Positions 45,928 through 57,937 of a stretch of 64,000 bases of DNA are shown in pieces. Where the stretch lies: the NCBI RefSeq assembly GCF_958298935.1, contig NC_084921.1, positions 32,428,001-32,492,000 on the forward strand, in the 5' to 3' direction. Position numbers and translations under genes: made by a program. Origin of the DNA: Phragmites australis (Eukaryota; Streptophyta; Magnoliopsida; Poales; Poaceae). A model generated the notes under the pieces. That model was given only the letters and a program-made list of their open reading frames with translations, was not told where the DNA came from and did no database searches. Within the stretch, counting starts at the first letter, position 1; each line of letters starts with the position of its first letter.

Positions 45928-47545
45928 GCAACCACCCCTCCTTTTGTGACACACCTTCACCACCGAGTTATGGTGGAGATAGTTGGGGTCTTGTCGCAGT
46001 TTGTGCTGTGTTATCATTTTATGAGCTCTGACATTACAGACATCTGAGTAGCCTTGCTACAGCACCGAGACATCATTTGTGCCTTAACATTTTCTTGGTT
46101 TGCCGTGTTCGTGGGAGAGCTATGATCTTACATGGAAATCAGCATAGGTCTCTCATGCCCATTCAGGCTTCGTATTCTCATGAATCACAGTGTCAGGATG
46201 TTCTGCATGCTCACTTTGGTTGACTCATGACGATTCAGTTGTTTAATGAAGTGTTCATGCCAGGCCCTCATTCTTTTGCTCATATATTGCTTCCAAAACG
46301 AAACGTGTATGTGCCCCGTGATGCTATGTTTCTGCCGTACGCAAGCTCAGTTTGCAGTATACATACAGTTGGAGTCGGCTTGTTTCAATTTTTTTTTGGT
46401 TTTTTGAAAGGCATCACTACCGGTTGGAGCAATTTTTTTTTGGTTTTTTGAAAGGCATCACTACCGGTTGGAGCTACAAATCGGTAGTGAGGCTTACTTT
46501 TAGCGTTTGTTTTAGATTCGATACGGATAATTACTGATTATCAGTGGCGAGTAATTTTAATATTCCTCACTAATGATGATTTTGTGCACTCCTTCGGCTG
46601 CGTTCCTTCACGATGGGAACTGTTGTGTTCCGAATTCGCAATAACTCAATCGCAGAACAACATGATACTTTGGGGCTTCAATCGATAGGTAAAATTCCAT
46701 GGCAGTTTGGGGGTGACAGGAAGAACAGCGGGAGGCGCAACGGCAAGCAGACCGGACTTGACGGACACCGGTTACACGGCTCAAGGCCAAATTGTGAAAA
46801 GCCCACGCCTGATTTTCCCGCGGAATCTCTTCGGCTCTCCCGCCCGTCCAGTGCCACCTGTCTGTCATGCTGTTGTCGACAGCAGCTGTGACAGGAACAC
46901 AAGTGTTTGGAGGAACGGGAGTCAGATCGTCTAACTACCAACTGATATCCTTCAGCCAACAGCAAAATACCTATGCGGTCACGCATGTATGAGCTCAGAT
47001 GAAATCCTGTCCACGTTCCAGGATGGTTGTTTGAATGAAACCGATAGGCGATGCAGCGTCTAGGAATATTCAATCAATACTATCATTTATGCCGAGTTTC
47101 GGCAGACATTGCCGACAAAACCCGTGGGAACTCGATCAGTTAATCATGCACCGGCCACTAAATACAATTAGCCGCATGGGCCACGCAAATTGCAAAAGTT
47201 ATTTTAAAATTTGTGCACAATATTTTACCATGGAATAACCTGATGGAACTTTATGTGCTATTGTTTATATATCTAAAAAGATTAGTGGAAGACGAAGAGT
47301 TAATGCTTTTATGATCACGAAAATCTGAAGGAAAAAAAATATAATTAACATCAATGGAATTCAAGGCACAAAATGATCCTAAAAACAGGAAAGTATGAGA
47401 AAAGTGACATAAACCTAAGAGTTTCTCTCATTAACCAAGTGGAAAAAGAAAAAAAATGACACAAACACGCTTTGATCACGAGTACAAGAGTTGTATAGTG
47501 ACTATAACTTTATTTTACATTTTGTTGTGGAATTGTGCCACCAAT
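45928..47545. other. NAA50 3' region and intergenic sequence
   Basis: The first 300 bases are probably NAA50 3' UTR. The rest shows no gene, except for the CACTA-like tandem pair at 46386-46500 listed separately. The stretch 46600-47000 is more GC-rich, with overlapping short frames that match no family. Confidence 0.45.
46386..46500. repeat. 44-bp tandem duplication with CACTA-like ends
   Basis: Two adjacent 44-bp copies (46386-46429, 46430-46473) of a unit with a T-run and ending CACTACCGGTTGGAG. The second copy is followed by CGGTAGTG, so CACTACCG and CGGTAGTG form an inverted pair. The motif resembles CACTA subterminal repeats; likely a fragment of such an element. Confidence 0.55.
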
Positions 47546-48596
47546 CACTACTACAGAAATAGAATAGGCGATTGTATATCACTACCGGTTCATTAAAAAT
47601 TGAAGGTGATAATTTAACGTTGTCGGTTTTTAAAAGGAAACGATTGTGATGGCCCATTTGAAAAGAATTGATGTTGATAATTGATTGTCACTGCCTGTTT
47701 TTTTAAAAACCCATTAATAATACTATAATTGCTAGTTTTTTATTTGAACCCGTAGTGATAATAGAGGGCATATTACTGTTGGTTCTAATAAAAAAATGGT
47801 TATCATAGTCAGTTCTAAGTTTGCAGCTCGTCCTTAGGAATTCAGTCGGATGAAGACAATATTTATATGAAAGTTGTATCTCTCGACGGAACCTAGAACT
47901 TTGTAGTTGATATGTTTTTTTTATTTGAAGCCATTTAGGTTTCCACATCTGGTTGACAACCTATTTGGCATCCGTAACTGTAGCGAAAATGGTCATATTA
48001 GGTCATGATTGTGATTTTAGTGATTAATGATAACATAGTCATTGAAACTAACATGTTTGTCAAGAATATATGTTAGTAAGTCTTATGGATGCAATACATC
48101 AAGAAGCCACCGCAGTCAGGATAAAAGTTGATTAAATTGGAGAAATCTTAGGAAGATTTGCCTGTAGAGGAGTTTGCACTCACCGAAACATTGGGTTTAG
48201 AGGTTGATAGCCTCACTGGTGAATAGGACAAGAACGCACCAGAGTATTTCTGACAAAGGGGGAGAGGACTGAAGACCTCACCGGATAGTCTGGTAATCTG
48301 CACTAGGTAACACTAGAGTATTTCTTGTAGAGAAGAATGCAAATGCAGAAAACTGATGATCAACCCACCGGAAGGTCCGATACTTGGTTTGTGCACATCG
48401 GAGTATAACACCGGAGCATTTCTTACAGATGCGATTGCAAGTGATGAAGAATGAAGATCAACCCACTGGATAGTCCGGTGATCACAGAGATAATGGCACC
48501 GGAGTATTTCTAGGGAAAAGAAGAGAATACTTAACTCATTGGATGGTCCAATGTGAATGATGAATCCGATGAGGCAAGCCATCTCACAAGTGCCTT

Positions 48597-49371
48597 ATGG
48601 ACAAAGGTATGGAAAGCGATATAAGTGATGATGAATCCTATGAGGATTCTCCTTTCTATAATGAACTCATTCATTTCATCAATGAGCAACAAAAGGCTCT
48701 TAAGAAACAATCTAAGAAACTTAAGAAATTCAATGCTCTCAATGACATTCATGCTACCTTTGTTCATAATTATGACCAATTATTGACTAAATTTAATTTG
48801 CTAAACAAGGAGCATGATGAGCTTAAGGAAAAATTTGAGTGCATTGAATCTTAATCTAAGGCCCTTTTGGAGCAATCTACCTCTTTATTTAAATTTAATC
48901 CTAAGGTAGATACTTGCACTTCTTGTGATGAGTTAATTGATTTATCTAGCTCATCCTTTTGCAATGAGACATGTTAAGAATGTTCTTGTGGAACCATCTA
49001 ATGAACTCATTGTACAAGAAAATGATGAACTCAAGCAAGAAGTTGAAAAGTTCAAGAAGGACTTGACATGATTAAAGGGCGAGAACCATGTCTAACCTCA
49101 TCAAGATAACCATGCAACAATAGTGAAAAAGCCTGCAGAGGGGTCCACCATGGCATGCTTCAAATGTCATCAAGAAAACCACAAGTCCTTCCAATGTAAG
49201 CAAGTCAAGAAGGAGATTAAGGAGAAGAAGAAGATCATGGACCTCTCCAACAAGACCTCCACCTTCTACACAAAGTCTAACTACAAGAACAAGATCAAGA
49301 GCAACCATTATAAGCTCAAGAAAAGGGAAAATGGCAAGGTGGTTGCACATATGGTTGGTAGAAAGAATTGA
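48597..49371 (+). pseudogene. gag remnant of element D
   Basis: Two frames: 48597-48854, acidic then coiled-coil (FINEQQKALKKQSKKLKKFN), and 49123-49371 with a zinc knuckle CFKCHQENHKSFQC (C-x2-C-x4-H-x4-C) followed by a Lys-rich tail. They correspond to the C-terminal part of a Sirevirus gag. Stops lie between them. Confidence 0.75.
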
Positions 49372-49763
49372 AGGGTGGAACCAACTCATTTGGGTGCTTA
49401 AGAAAATCATCACCAACATGAAGGAGCCCCAACCCGTTTGGGTTTAAAAGAAGACTTGAAGACTGAGGCGGCTATGAGGATTTAGAGACTTGTCTCATAA
49501 AATGAAGTGAAGGTTCAAGCAAAGAAGCCAAGTGTATAAGATTGTGCGCTTTGATAAAGATCATGATCATCATATACTCAAATCCCCATCCAAATATAAT
49601 GAGGTAATAGTAGCTAGATTTTTGTTCATGTTTTTTGAAGCATTGTCTTGTCTAGGATTGCATATGCTTACTTCAATTTATTGTAATGCCTAGTGTAGGT
49701 TTTCATATGGTAGGTTACCACTTGTTTGGTTGTGTTGTCATCAATCATCAAAAAGGGAGAGAT

Positions 49764-51204
49764 TGTAACGAAAATGATCCTATTAGGTCATGATTGTGAT
49801 TTTGGTGATTAATGACAACATAGTCATTGAGACTAACATGTTTGTCAAGAATATATGTTAGTAGGTCTCATGGATGCAATACATCAAGAAGCCACCGCAG
49901 CCAAGACAAAGTTTGATTGAATGGGAGAAGTCTCGAGAAGATTTGCCCCATCGGAAGGTCTGGTGTAGAGGAGTTTGCACTCACCAGAACATTGAGTTCA
50001 GAGGTTGATAGCCTCACCAGATAATCCGATGAATAGGACATGAACTCACTGGAGTATTTCTGATAAAGGGGGAGAATGCTGAGGGCCTCACCAGATAGTC
50101 CGGTAATCTGCACTTGGTAACACCAGAGTATTTCCTGCAGAGAAGAATAAAAGTACAGAAAACTAAAGATCAACCCACCGAAAGGTCCGGTACTTGGTTT
50201 GTGCACACCAGAGTATAGCACCAGAGCATTTCTTGCTGAGACAACTACAAGTACTGAAGAATGAAGATCAACTCACTGAATAGTCCGGTGATCATAGAGA
50301 TAGTTGCACCGGAGCATTTTCAAGGAAAAGAAGAGAAGGCTTAACTCATCGGATGGTCCGGTGTGAATGGAATGAATACCAGATGAATGCACCAGAGTAT
50401 TTTACACAAAGAGGCTTTAAAGACTCAGATGACTCAAGATAACTCGCTGGAAGGTCCAGTGATGGATTTGAAGGCACACCGGAGTGTCCTGTGTTTATAG
50501 AGGCATTTGGTGGAGTTTCAATGACTAGTTTCTGAGTTTGTACTTTCCGAATGATCCGGTGTTAGTACTACTGTTCGCACCAGATCATTCGGTATTAACA
50601 ACTTTTCTGAGCCATTGAAAAATGGCTACTTGGAGGGTTTGAGGGTATAAATACCCCTCCACTCGGTCATTGAAGGTGTGGCATACTGCTGGAGTCTAGA
50701 GGAAGCTCATATACATTTGAGAAGATATTCAAGCCACCAAAGTGCTTAAAGTGTTCATCTAAGATAATTTAGCACACCATTAGAGAGTGATTAGTGCTAT
50801 TAGGCCTAGAGAGAAGTGTTGCTAGGTACTGTAATCTAGAGAGTGGATTAAGGAGTGATCCAACCATGTATCGAGAGGTACGCTGACGCCTTGGATTCTT
50901 TGTGACTCGCTGGTAACTTGTTGACCCTTCAACTTGGTGTGGAGTGGCGGCAAGACACGTATACGGGAACACGGAGACCCTTGCCTTGGTGACTCAAGCT
51001 CCAAAGTGATCACGGTGGCAAGTGATCAGAAGAGAGGCTAGTGATGAGACATTGCCTTGGTGGCTTGGTGACTCATTATGTTTGAGATCTTGCCTTGCTG
51101 ACTTGGTAGCTCAAGAGTTATGATTGAAGAGACTTGGTGACAAGAAGCATATCTTTTGTGGTGTCTTAATTCACTCATCTCTTAGGAAGTCACCATTCCT
51201 CACA
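49764..51204 (+). repeat. Complete 3' LTR of element D
   Basis: 1,441 bp. It carries many copies of paired motifs of the type CACCGGA and TCCGGTG separated by a few bases, as in the partial left LTR at 47979-48560. The stretch GGGTATAAATACCCC at about 50640 is a good TATA-like promoter. Confidence 0.85.
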
Positions 51205-51482
51205 GTAACTTATCGGGCTTGACTCGTTTCACCGTGATTCACCCATGGGAGTACCTAGTACTCATAAATTATGAGGAAAAAAAAGATAAAACTAGTACTA
51301 AAATGGTGAAATAATAACATATGCAATGCTTAAAAGTAAAAAAAATATTAAAATGTTGTATATATGAAATGCATTTGTTGAAGCTTTGCTCTGGCTTTCA
51401 TGTGTGTCAATTCAGTTCCAAGTTGTATGAAACATGACATGATACAAAATATAGGTTAGATAACTGATCAAATCTAATGATA

Positions 51483-51737
51483 CTCCCTCCATTATTTTTT
51501 ATTTGTCTTTTTAGGATCTGTGCGGTTAAACTTCCAAATGTTTGACCACTAATATGTCTAAAGTTGTCAAGATTTACAATATGAAAATTATATCACTAGA
51601 TTTGTCCTTACAAATGTTTCAGTAAAAGTGCAAATTTATTAGTGTATATAGATATAAAGTTATAAAAAATATAGTCAAAGTTACATCTCGAAGACCATAA
51701 AAAGTCAATAAAGACAAATAAAAAAGAACATATGTAG
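51483..51737. mobile_element. Stowaway-like MITE in the CACTA element
   Basis: Begins CTCCCTCCATTATTTTTTA; the other end read inward is CTACATATGTTC then TTTATTTGTC, matching TTTATTTGTC at the left. TA flanks both sides (51481-51482, 51738-51739). Interior related to the MITE at 485-740. Confidence 0.75.
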
Positions 51738-52242
51738 TAGTAGTAGTTACATATTGAAATTATAATATATGCAATGCTTAAGTACGTACATGATGTAGCC
51801 AAGAAAATTAGTGTTTTTTCAAGTTTGTAGAGAGTTCTTTGGAAATTCATAACATATTCATATGAAGTTGAATGAAAAAAACTTTTATATGAAATTGTAG
51901 CTCTTGAAGAGATATAGAACTTTATAGTTAGCAACCTTTTCATTTGAAGCTATCTACGTGGGATGGTTACGAGGGTTCACACTAAGTTTGTTTGTTGCAG
52001 GTTCGAGTCTAGGGGAAACACATGGACACATATTTTGCATGAAAAATTGTGTAAGCGTGGCCTACCGTGTAGATAGTAATATGAGATGGTCCTCATAAAT
52101 TTCTTTTGGTTTTTCAGCGCCGAAAAATGGGATTCAAGAAAGAAATTATCATTGTTTGATTCTAGTTTGGAGCTGACAGCGAGATCTCCAATTATCACCG
52201 TCGGTCTAAGACCGATAGTGATGGGCTTTCCTAGTAGTAAAT

Positions 52243-53889
52243 CTATTAGTCTTTTCCCATCCAAAAGCACTAAGGTGCCTTAGCAAGCCCTCACGTCGGG
52301 ATAAACACCCCAGTCCCAAGGAGGCAACCTTTGGGATAGAAACCAAGTCTAGAGGAGGGTTTAACTTATCGTTGGTAATTGATTGAAAACCGAGTTTATC
52401 AGGTCGTACCGAATTAATAATATGAGCGGTTTTTATTTCAAATTAAAAAAATTCAAAAAAATAAAAAATAAAAAATTCTAAAAAACTAGAGACAATTCTA
52501 AAGCCTTATGTGATTTTCTTTCTCAAAAATAATGTCGTTTGCGTCATATTCTATAGGGAGAAAGTTTGAAAAAAAAGAAAAAAATTGAAATGTGTAGCTT
52601 ATTTATTAACTCATGTTAAGAAAAAGCTTAACATGCAAACACATATTTTTCTTGTGTAGGACATATCTTAAGAGGATCTTTAAAATTGGTTTCACTCCAT
52701 TTAGAGTTTTATTAATTTCTCCATGATTTTTACAAAGTTCACAAGAATAAAGTGAATATATTAAGAAACAACACTGTAATTAACTTTTTCATGTCTACCA
52801 TTATTTTTTCTACATAAAGCATAGTATAAATAAACTAATAAAAGTGGTTTCACTAATTTTGGAGGTGTGATGGGTTAGTTATGAATTAATCTAGTTGCAA
52901 CACATTTACACAATCCTGCATGTTACAATAATTATTTCATGAGTTTATGTATTTATAAAAGACATAGGATCATGTAAAGAAGACTAAAAAAATTGGTTTC
53001 ATGATTTTTGATTAGCAAAGTTTTAACTATGCATTTAACTAGGTTTACAAATGCATTTTCTCACAGAAAATATTCAACTTTTTTATGAGTATAAATATTT
53101 TTATCATGTAGATCATGTTACAAGAAAACCAACAAAATTTGTTTCACTTGATTTGAAGCTCAGATGAACTAGGTATTGATTTTACAAGGTTGAGCCATTT
53201 TTTAGTTTTTTGGTTGAACTTCACTGAAATTCGAGAAAACCGCTCGATAAATGGGAAAACTGAATGGTTACTAAGAAATACGATCAATGCAGAAAATGCG
53301 AAAAAACCAGTCAATAAATCAGTGAATTCGCTCGGTAACCAGTCTAATGCCGCTTCGGTAGATTTTTTCTTCGAATTACAAATTTTACCGGGTGAATTCT
53401 CACCGATTACCGCCGGAGACTTGTTTTTGTGCCTCAAATGATATTGTGAACCTTGGTCTAGAGACTGTCTGAGGATCTCGGGGTCGGATCCCTCCAAGAT
53501 CCTTTCATCTAAAGTTCCACCCTAGTTTCACCATGTAGAACTAAAGCCCAAAAAATCAAAATTGAGCGGATTTTGAGTGAATTCTCATCGAATTTTGAGC
53601 AGATTTTGTGATAAACACGAATTTCCGGTTACCACCGGAGACCAGTTTTTGTGCCTCAAATGGTATTGTGAACCTTGGCCTAGAGACCGTATGAGGATCT
53701 CGAGGTCGGATCCCTCCAAGATCCTTTCATCCAAAGTTGCACGCTAGTCTCACCATGTAGTATTAAAGCCCAAAAAACCAAAATTGGCTCAAATTTAAGC
53801 AGCCTAGCATGCCCTTTGTCCGACCAAAACCCAATTGGCTGCTTCCCAATGTCGTTCATCGTTCCCGATCGAGAGAAAGCCGAGCATGT
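52243..53889. other. AT-rich region with a duplicated 160-bp block, no gene
   Basis: No coding sequence recognised. Two copies of a block of about 160 bp lie at 53407-53565 and 53629-53786, 222 bases apart, with CTCCAAGATCCTTTCAT in each. It may belong to the decayed hAT element whose transposase end follows. Confidence 0.5.
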
Positions 53890-54395
53890 GAGAAAGATCA
53901 ACTTAATTGTTGAGACATATTGCTTGTCTTAGATTTGAAGAATTCTTTCCTCAACTTTGAGGAAGATAAATTAATTGAACATGCTAGGATTTATGCTGCC
54001 GACTTTTTTGAATATGAATGTATAGTCTTAAGGGACCAACTTCCTATATTCATTGCTGATGTTAGAGAGATGATTATTTCTCAAGTTATAATGATCTTAT
54101 AAGTCCTGCTATGAACATGGTTCAAAGTGATTTACATATATGTTACCCATTGGTATATCGTCTTGTTGAACTTGCTTTGATTTTTCCTGTGGCAATTGTA
54201 ACAGTTGAACTAATCTTCTCTACTACGAAGATCATTAATCCTGAGCGGAGAAATAAAATGGGTGTTGAATGGATGAATAATAGTGTGATATGCTATATTG
54301 AGTGATATATTTTTGCATCTATTGAAGATGAAAGCATTTTGAAGCGTTTTCAAGGCATGGGTTCACATAATATTAATTTAATACGTAAGAAATGA
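53890..54395 (+). pseudogene. hAT transposase C-terminal (dimerisation) remnant
   Basis: Frame 53920-54102 contains FLNFEEDKLIEHARIYAADF and RDQLPIFIADVR; after a frame change, 54111-54305 has YPLVYRLVELALIFPVAIVT, then the family pattern ending in a Trp-Met-Asn segment and CYIE. A stop interrupts it before the last 30 codons. This is the dimerisation domain at the C-terminus of plant hAT transposases; the catalytic region upstream is gone. Confidence 0.75.
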
Positions 54396-55089
54396 GTGGT
54401 ACACATTTTTTTCTTCTAAATTTACCAGTTATATCAATATCTTATTTATGTGAGTTACTATAACACTTTATAAAATTTTGTTGTAGATGGCAACCAGGGT
54501 GGCATGGAGACATGTTGTGATGTTTTTGGTATTTCAATTCTTCCTTATTAAGTATTTATCTACTTGGAATACTTTTTGCATTGGCATGTCACTTGTGTGT
54601 TTTACCTTTATATTATTTGTTGTGTTACTTGTTATGTCTATGACATCATTTAGCTTATACCTAGTGACATTTCCATGCTTTCATTCCTAAGCACCCCTCG
54701 ATCCATTCCTAGATCTGGCACTATTTCTAGATGTAATCGTGCAAAACATCACTCTAGGCCCCCAAGGTTCCTAAAGGGCACAAGCAATCCAACTCCCTAC
54801 CACGTAAAAGTGATTTTTTTCGAAAGGATGACAAGAGGATTGCCAATTTTATATTAGAAGTGAAAAAAAAACAAAAGTTCAAGCATAGGAGGGTCCAGGC
54901 CGGCAGGCCCCATCGAATAACTATAGGAGCACAAGAACAGTGAAACAACCCTGGTATCACGACTTAAAAATCCCGCAGGGGTGTGCTATGCTGACAAAAA
55001 ACATGGCTACTAGCAAAAATCACTAAGGTAAAGCATGTGCGAAGGCCATTCTTCTTTGGTCGATGTCATCCTTGGTTGCCACCTGTAAT
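54396..55089. other. Sequence between the hAT remnant and the CACTA element, no gene
   Basis: A hydrophobic short frame at 54487-54690 resembles no family. Nothing else recognised. Confidence 0.4.
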
Positions 55090-55116
55090 CACTAGTACGT
55101 AAAGGGTCATCAGTAC

Positions 55117-56454
55117 TGTTGGTGGATGAACACCGCAAGTGGGGATCCCGAGGGACCTCCTTTGAGATTCGATCGGGAGGCTGATTCTGGATCTACCTTG
55201 TACGTGGATTAAATGCGAATGTATGAGATCTAGGCGGAATAGATGATTGTCGGCTAGTAAGAGTAAATGCTCAAGGGATTTTAGATAGGTTCGGGCCGCA
55301 CAGAGTGTAATACCCTACTCCTGTGTGTATGATGTGCTATTAATGCTCTTGAAATGCCTTTCTCTGGATCTCTGTGTTACAAGGTTTTTTTGTCTAAGTC
55401 TAGAGCTTTGGTCTTGCTTCTTGCTTCGAGTCGCCCTGTCAAAGCTTGGCTTGGCTTCTAAAACTTGTTCACCCCTCTCTTTCTTCGAAGTGCTCCCCCC
55501 TTTTATCCTACCCGGGGGAGGCTCGGTGTGCCCAGAATGTGGGCACGAGTTCCCGTAAGCCATAAATGGAAAGCAACCATTATGGGTCTACAGTTTGATG
55601 TTACAGGGGTTGAAAATGCCCCCTTCGGCCAGTCCCATCGCCCATTACGCCCAACATTAGCAGGTGTAGGGGGGCCCACCGGGCAACCACCGAACATCCC
55701 CGCATGCCCGTTCGGTCAGAGCAGATCTGACACTGTAGGGTGACAGGCGATATGCCTCGAGCCCAGCGACGATATCTTTAAGCTGTTTCCTTTATGGGCC
55801 CCGCAGGGTGACGTGCGATGGGACCCGTTGCATTAAATGTCCCCACGCCCCACCAGATGGTGGCAGGGATTGACATACTTAGTACGACAGGCGTGGGGGG
55901 AGTGGTTGGAAGTGACAGACCACGCTCCCTCTTAAATGTAGCATCGGGCCTCCCACCGATTGACACCTCACCGTGAAGCCCTTGTGGGGTCCACCGGCAA
56001 GGGGTTTCTCAGGTCCTCAGGGAACTCTAGGTAGTCAGGGACCAACTGTTCACGGCCCCGAGCACCCCTCCCGGAACTGGCTCTTCTTGGGTCCTCGGGG
56101 AACTCCGGATACTCGGGGGCCAACTGTTCATGGCCCTGAGCACCCCTCCCGGAACTACCTCTTCTCGGGTCCTCGGGAAACTCCGGGTACTCGGGGGCCA
56201 ACTGTTCATGTTCCCGAGCACCCCTCCCGGAACTGGCTCTTCTCGGGTCCTCGGGGAACTCCGGGTACTCGGGGGCCAACTCTTCATGGCCCCTAGTACC
56301 CCTCCCGGAACTGCCTCTTCTCGGGTCCTTGGGGAACTTCCGGAACTGTCTTTTCTCGGCCCTCGGGGGGATGGTCCCCGAGGGATGGTGCCATGTGGCA
56401 TTTTGCTGTCCTGGCCTCGGGACTCGGGAACCCCTGGTTCCCAGATCACCGACA
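55117..56454. mobile_element. Solo LTR E, nested in the CACTA element
   Basis: 1,338 bp, TGTTGGTGGATGAACACC to CAGATCACCGACA, with AGTAC on both sides (55112-55116 and 56455-56459). No internal region. It shares GATCCCGAG, GGTTCGGGCCGCAC and TAATACCCTACTCCTGT with solo LTR C, so both come from related, probably Gypsy-type, families. Confidence 0.9.
56020..56340. repeat. 78-bp tandem repeat in solo LTR E
   Basis: CAACTGTTCA or its variant recurs at 56043, 56121, 56199 and 56277, an exact 78-bp spacing. Each unit has a CCGAGCACCCCTCCCGGAAC segment. As 78 is divisible by three, repetitive open frames appear on both strands; they are not genes. Confidence 0.9.
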
Positions 56455-57937
56455 AGTACCAGTTAGAAAATGCTATTAGTGATGGTTTTTAACCAACACT
56501 AATTACTCGATACAAATAGTCTGTGACTTTCAATGCCAGTTTATGAACTAGCATTGATAATGAGTATTAGTATCGATCCATAATAAGGAGCAGACATTGA
56601 TACTTAGACTATTAGTACCGACTTTTTATCATGAGCTGACACTGATCGCCCCTCCCTCCTTACGAAATCTAGCCGTTGTCGACAACATCACAAATAATGT
56701 CACATATAGCACATATAGCAAGATAAACATGCATTCAAGTTTCACATGCACATATAATTATCTCAGCACATATAATCTCACATACATACAAAATTAATTC
56801 ACATCTCATCTCATTCATGCATACATAACCATGTTCTTTCACATGTCATTCACTAAAGTTTATAACTAAGACAAGTTTGTAACAAAAGTTCATAATTAAC
56901 ACAAGTATGCAACAAAAGGGTAATAAAAGACTTCATTTAAGTTTTGTATTTAACCGAAGACCCTGATTATGCTTTTGCCTTGAGAAGAATTAGGTAACAA
57001 ACTCTAGGGGTAAGTGAAGGGACGGCGTTTGAACAGTATCATATGAAAACATGGTACTGGCCAGACTCTAGAATGACTTCGTCATTGATGAACCCACAGA
57101 GTTGTTTCTAAAGTGCGATGATTCTCTAGGTATGATAATACCTGTTTCCAGCTCGAGTTCTTGCAATTACAAGAATTGAAGAAGTCATTCTATTTGAACA
57201 CGAATAGGAATATGAAAATTAGCCATCAATGTGTATACCAGTTACCTCGACATCGATAATGCTACTATAATTATGTTATAATTGTGTTCAGTGAATCCAT
57301 GCATTACAACACATACATAGTAGCCACATAAATTGTTGCTCTCGGTCTGAATCCTACAAAGAAAGTTGGTTACGACTTCCATTCCTTCCAGTATGGAAAG
57401 TGACATTCATTCCTCTTGACGTAGCAAACGTACACCCCTGTATGCGTGTGATTATCGACCGTAACTAGATTAGATTCAATTAATTTGAAGTTTACTAAAG
57501 CATATTAAATGATTATTTAGTACGTGTATGATTATTGACCGTAACTAGACTTAGATTCAATCAATTCAAAGTTTACTAAAGCATCAATGAAATGATTAGT
57601 TTACCTTTGTAGCAAGTCTATGAGGGATTGGTAGTCATCTACTAGATTTCTTTTCACGTATAAGACAACGATACTGCTAAGATCTATGTGGATGACAAAG
57701 AGGGCCTAGTGAAAATTGCACATATATCACCGTAGGTAATTAGTCCTAAGTCCTAATGTCATGTTGCTCAAAAAGAGTAGAACAAAATGGAGAGAAACAC
57801 ATACCCAAAGTTGTAAGGCAAAATTATGTATCTCTTTAATTGGTACGTAAGAACAAAATCAAGTAAATAGTCCTTGGTTTCTTGTGGCTCATCATGAAAA
57901 CATTATCTGTGATGGCTAACTGCTCTTGCCTGGCTTG

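Larger units (their letters stand above)
47979..51204 (+). mobile_element. Internally deleted Copia (Sirevirus-like) element D
   Basis: GTAAC flanks both sides exactly (47974-47978 and 51205-51209). The left LTR begins TGTAGCGAAAATGG at 47979 and is cut off at about 48560. The right LTR is complete, 49764-51204 (1,441 bp, TGTAACG...CTCACA), preceded by the purine tract AAAAGGGAGAGAT. Between them only gag-derived frames remain; primer site, most of gag and all of pol are missing. So a non-autonomous deletion derivative, inserted in the CACTA element. Confidence 0.85.
47546..52239. mobile_element. Small CACTA element, split by Copia D and a MITE
   Basis: Left end CACTACTACAGAAATAG; right end read inward TACTACTAGGAAAG, with the first C changed to T. 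AAT flanks both sides (47543-47545 and 52240-52242), the 3-bp duplication of CACTA elements. Subterminal motifs CACTACCGG and CACTATCGG are present. Without the nested elements it is about 1.2 kb with no transposase, so it is non-autonomous. A segment with TAGAACTTTGTAGTTGA (about 47890) recurs in the same orientation near 51910. Confidence 0.75.
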
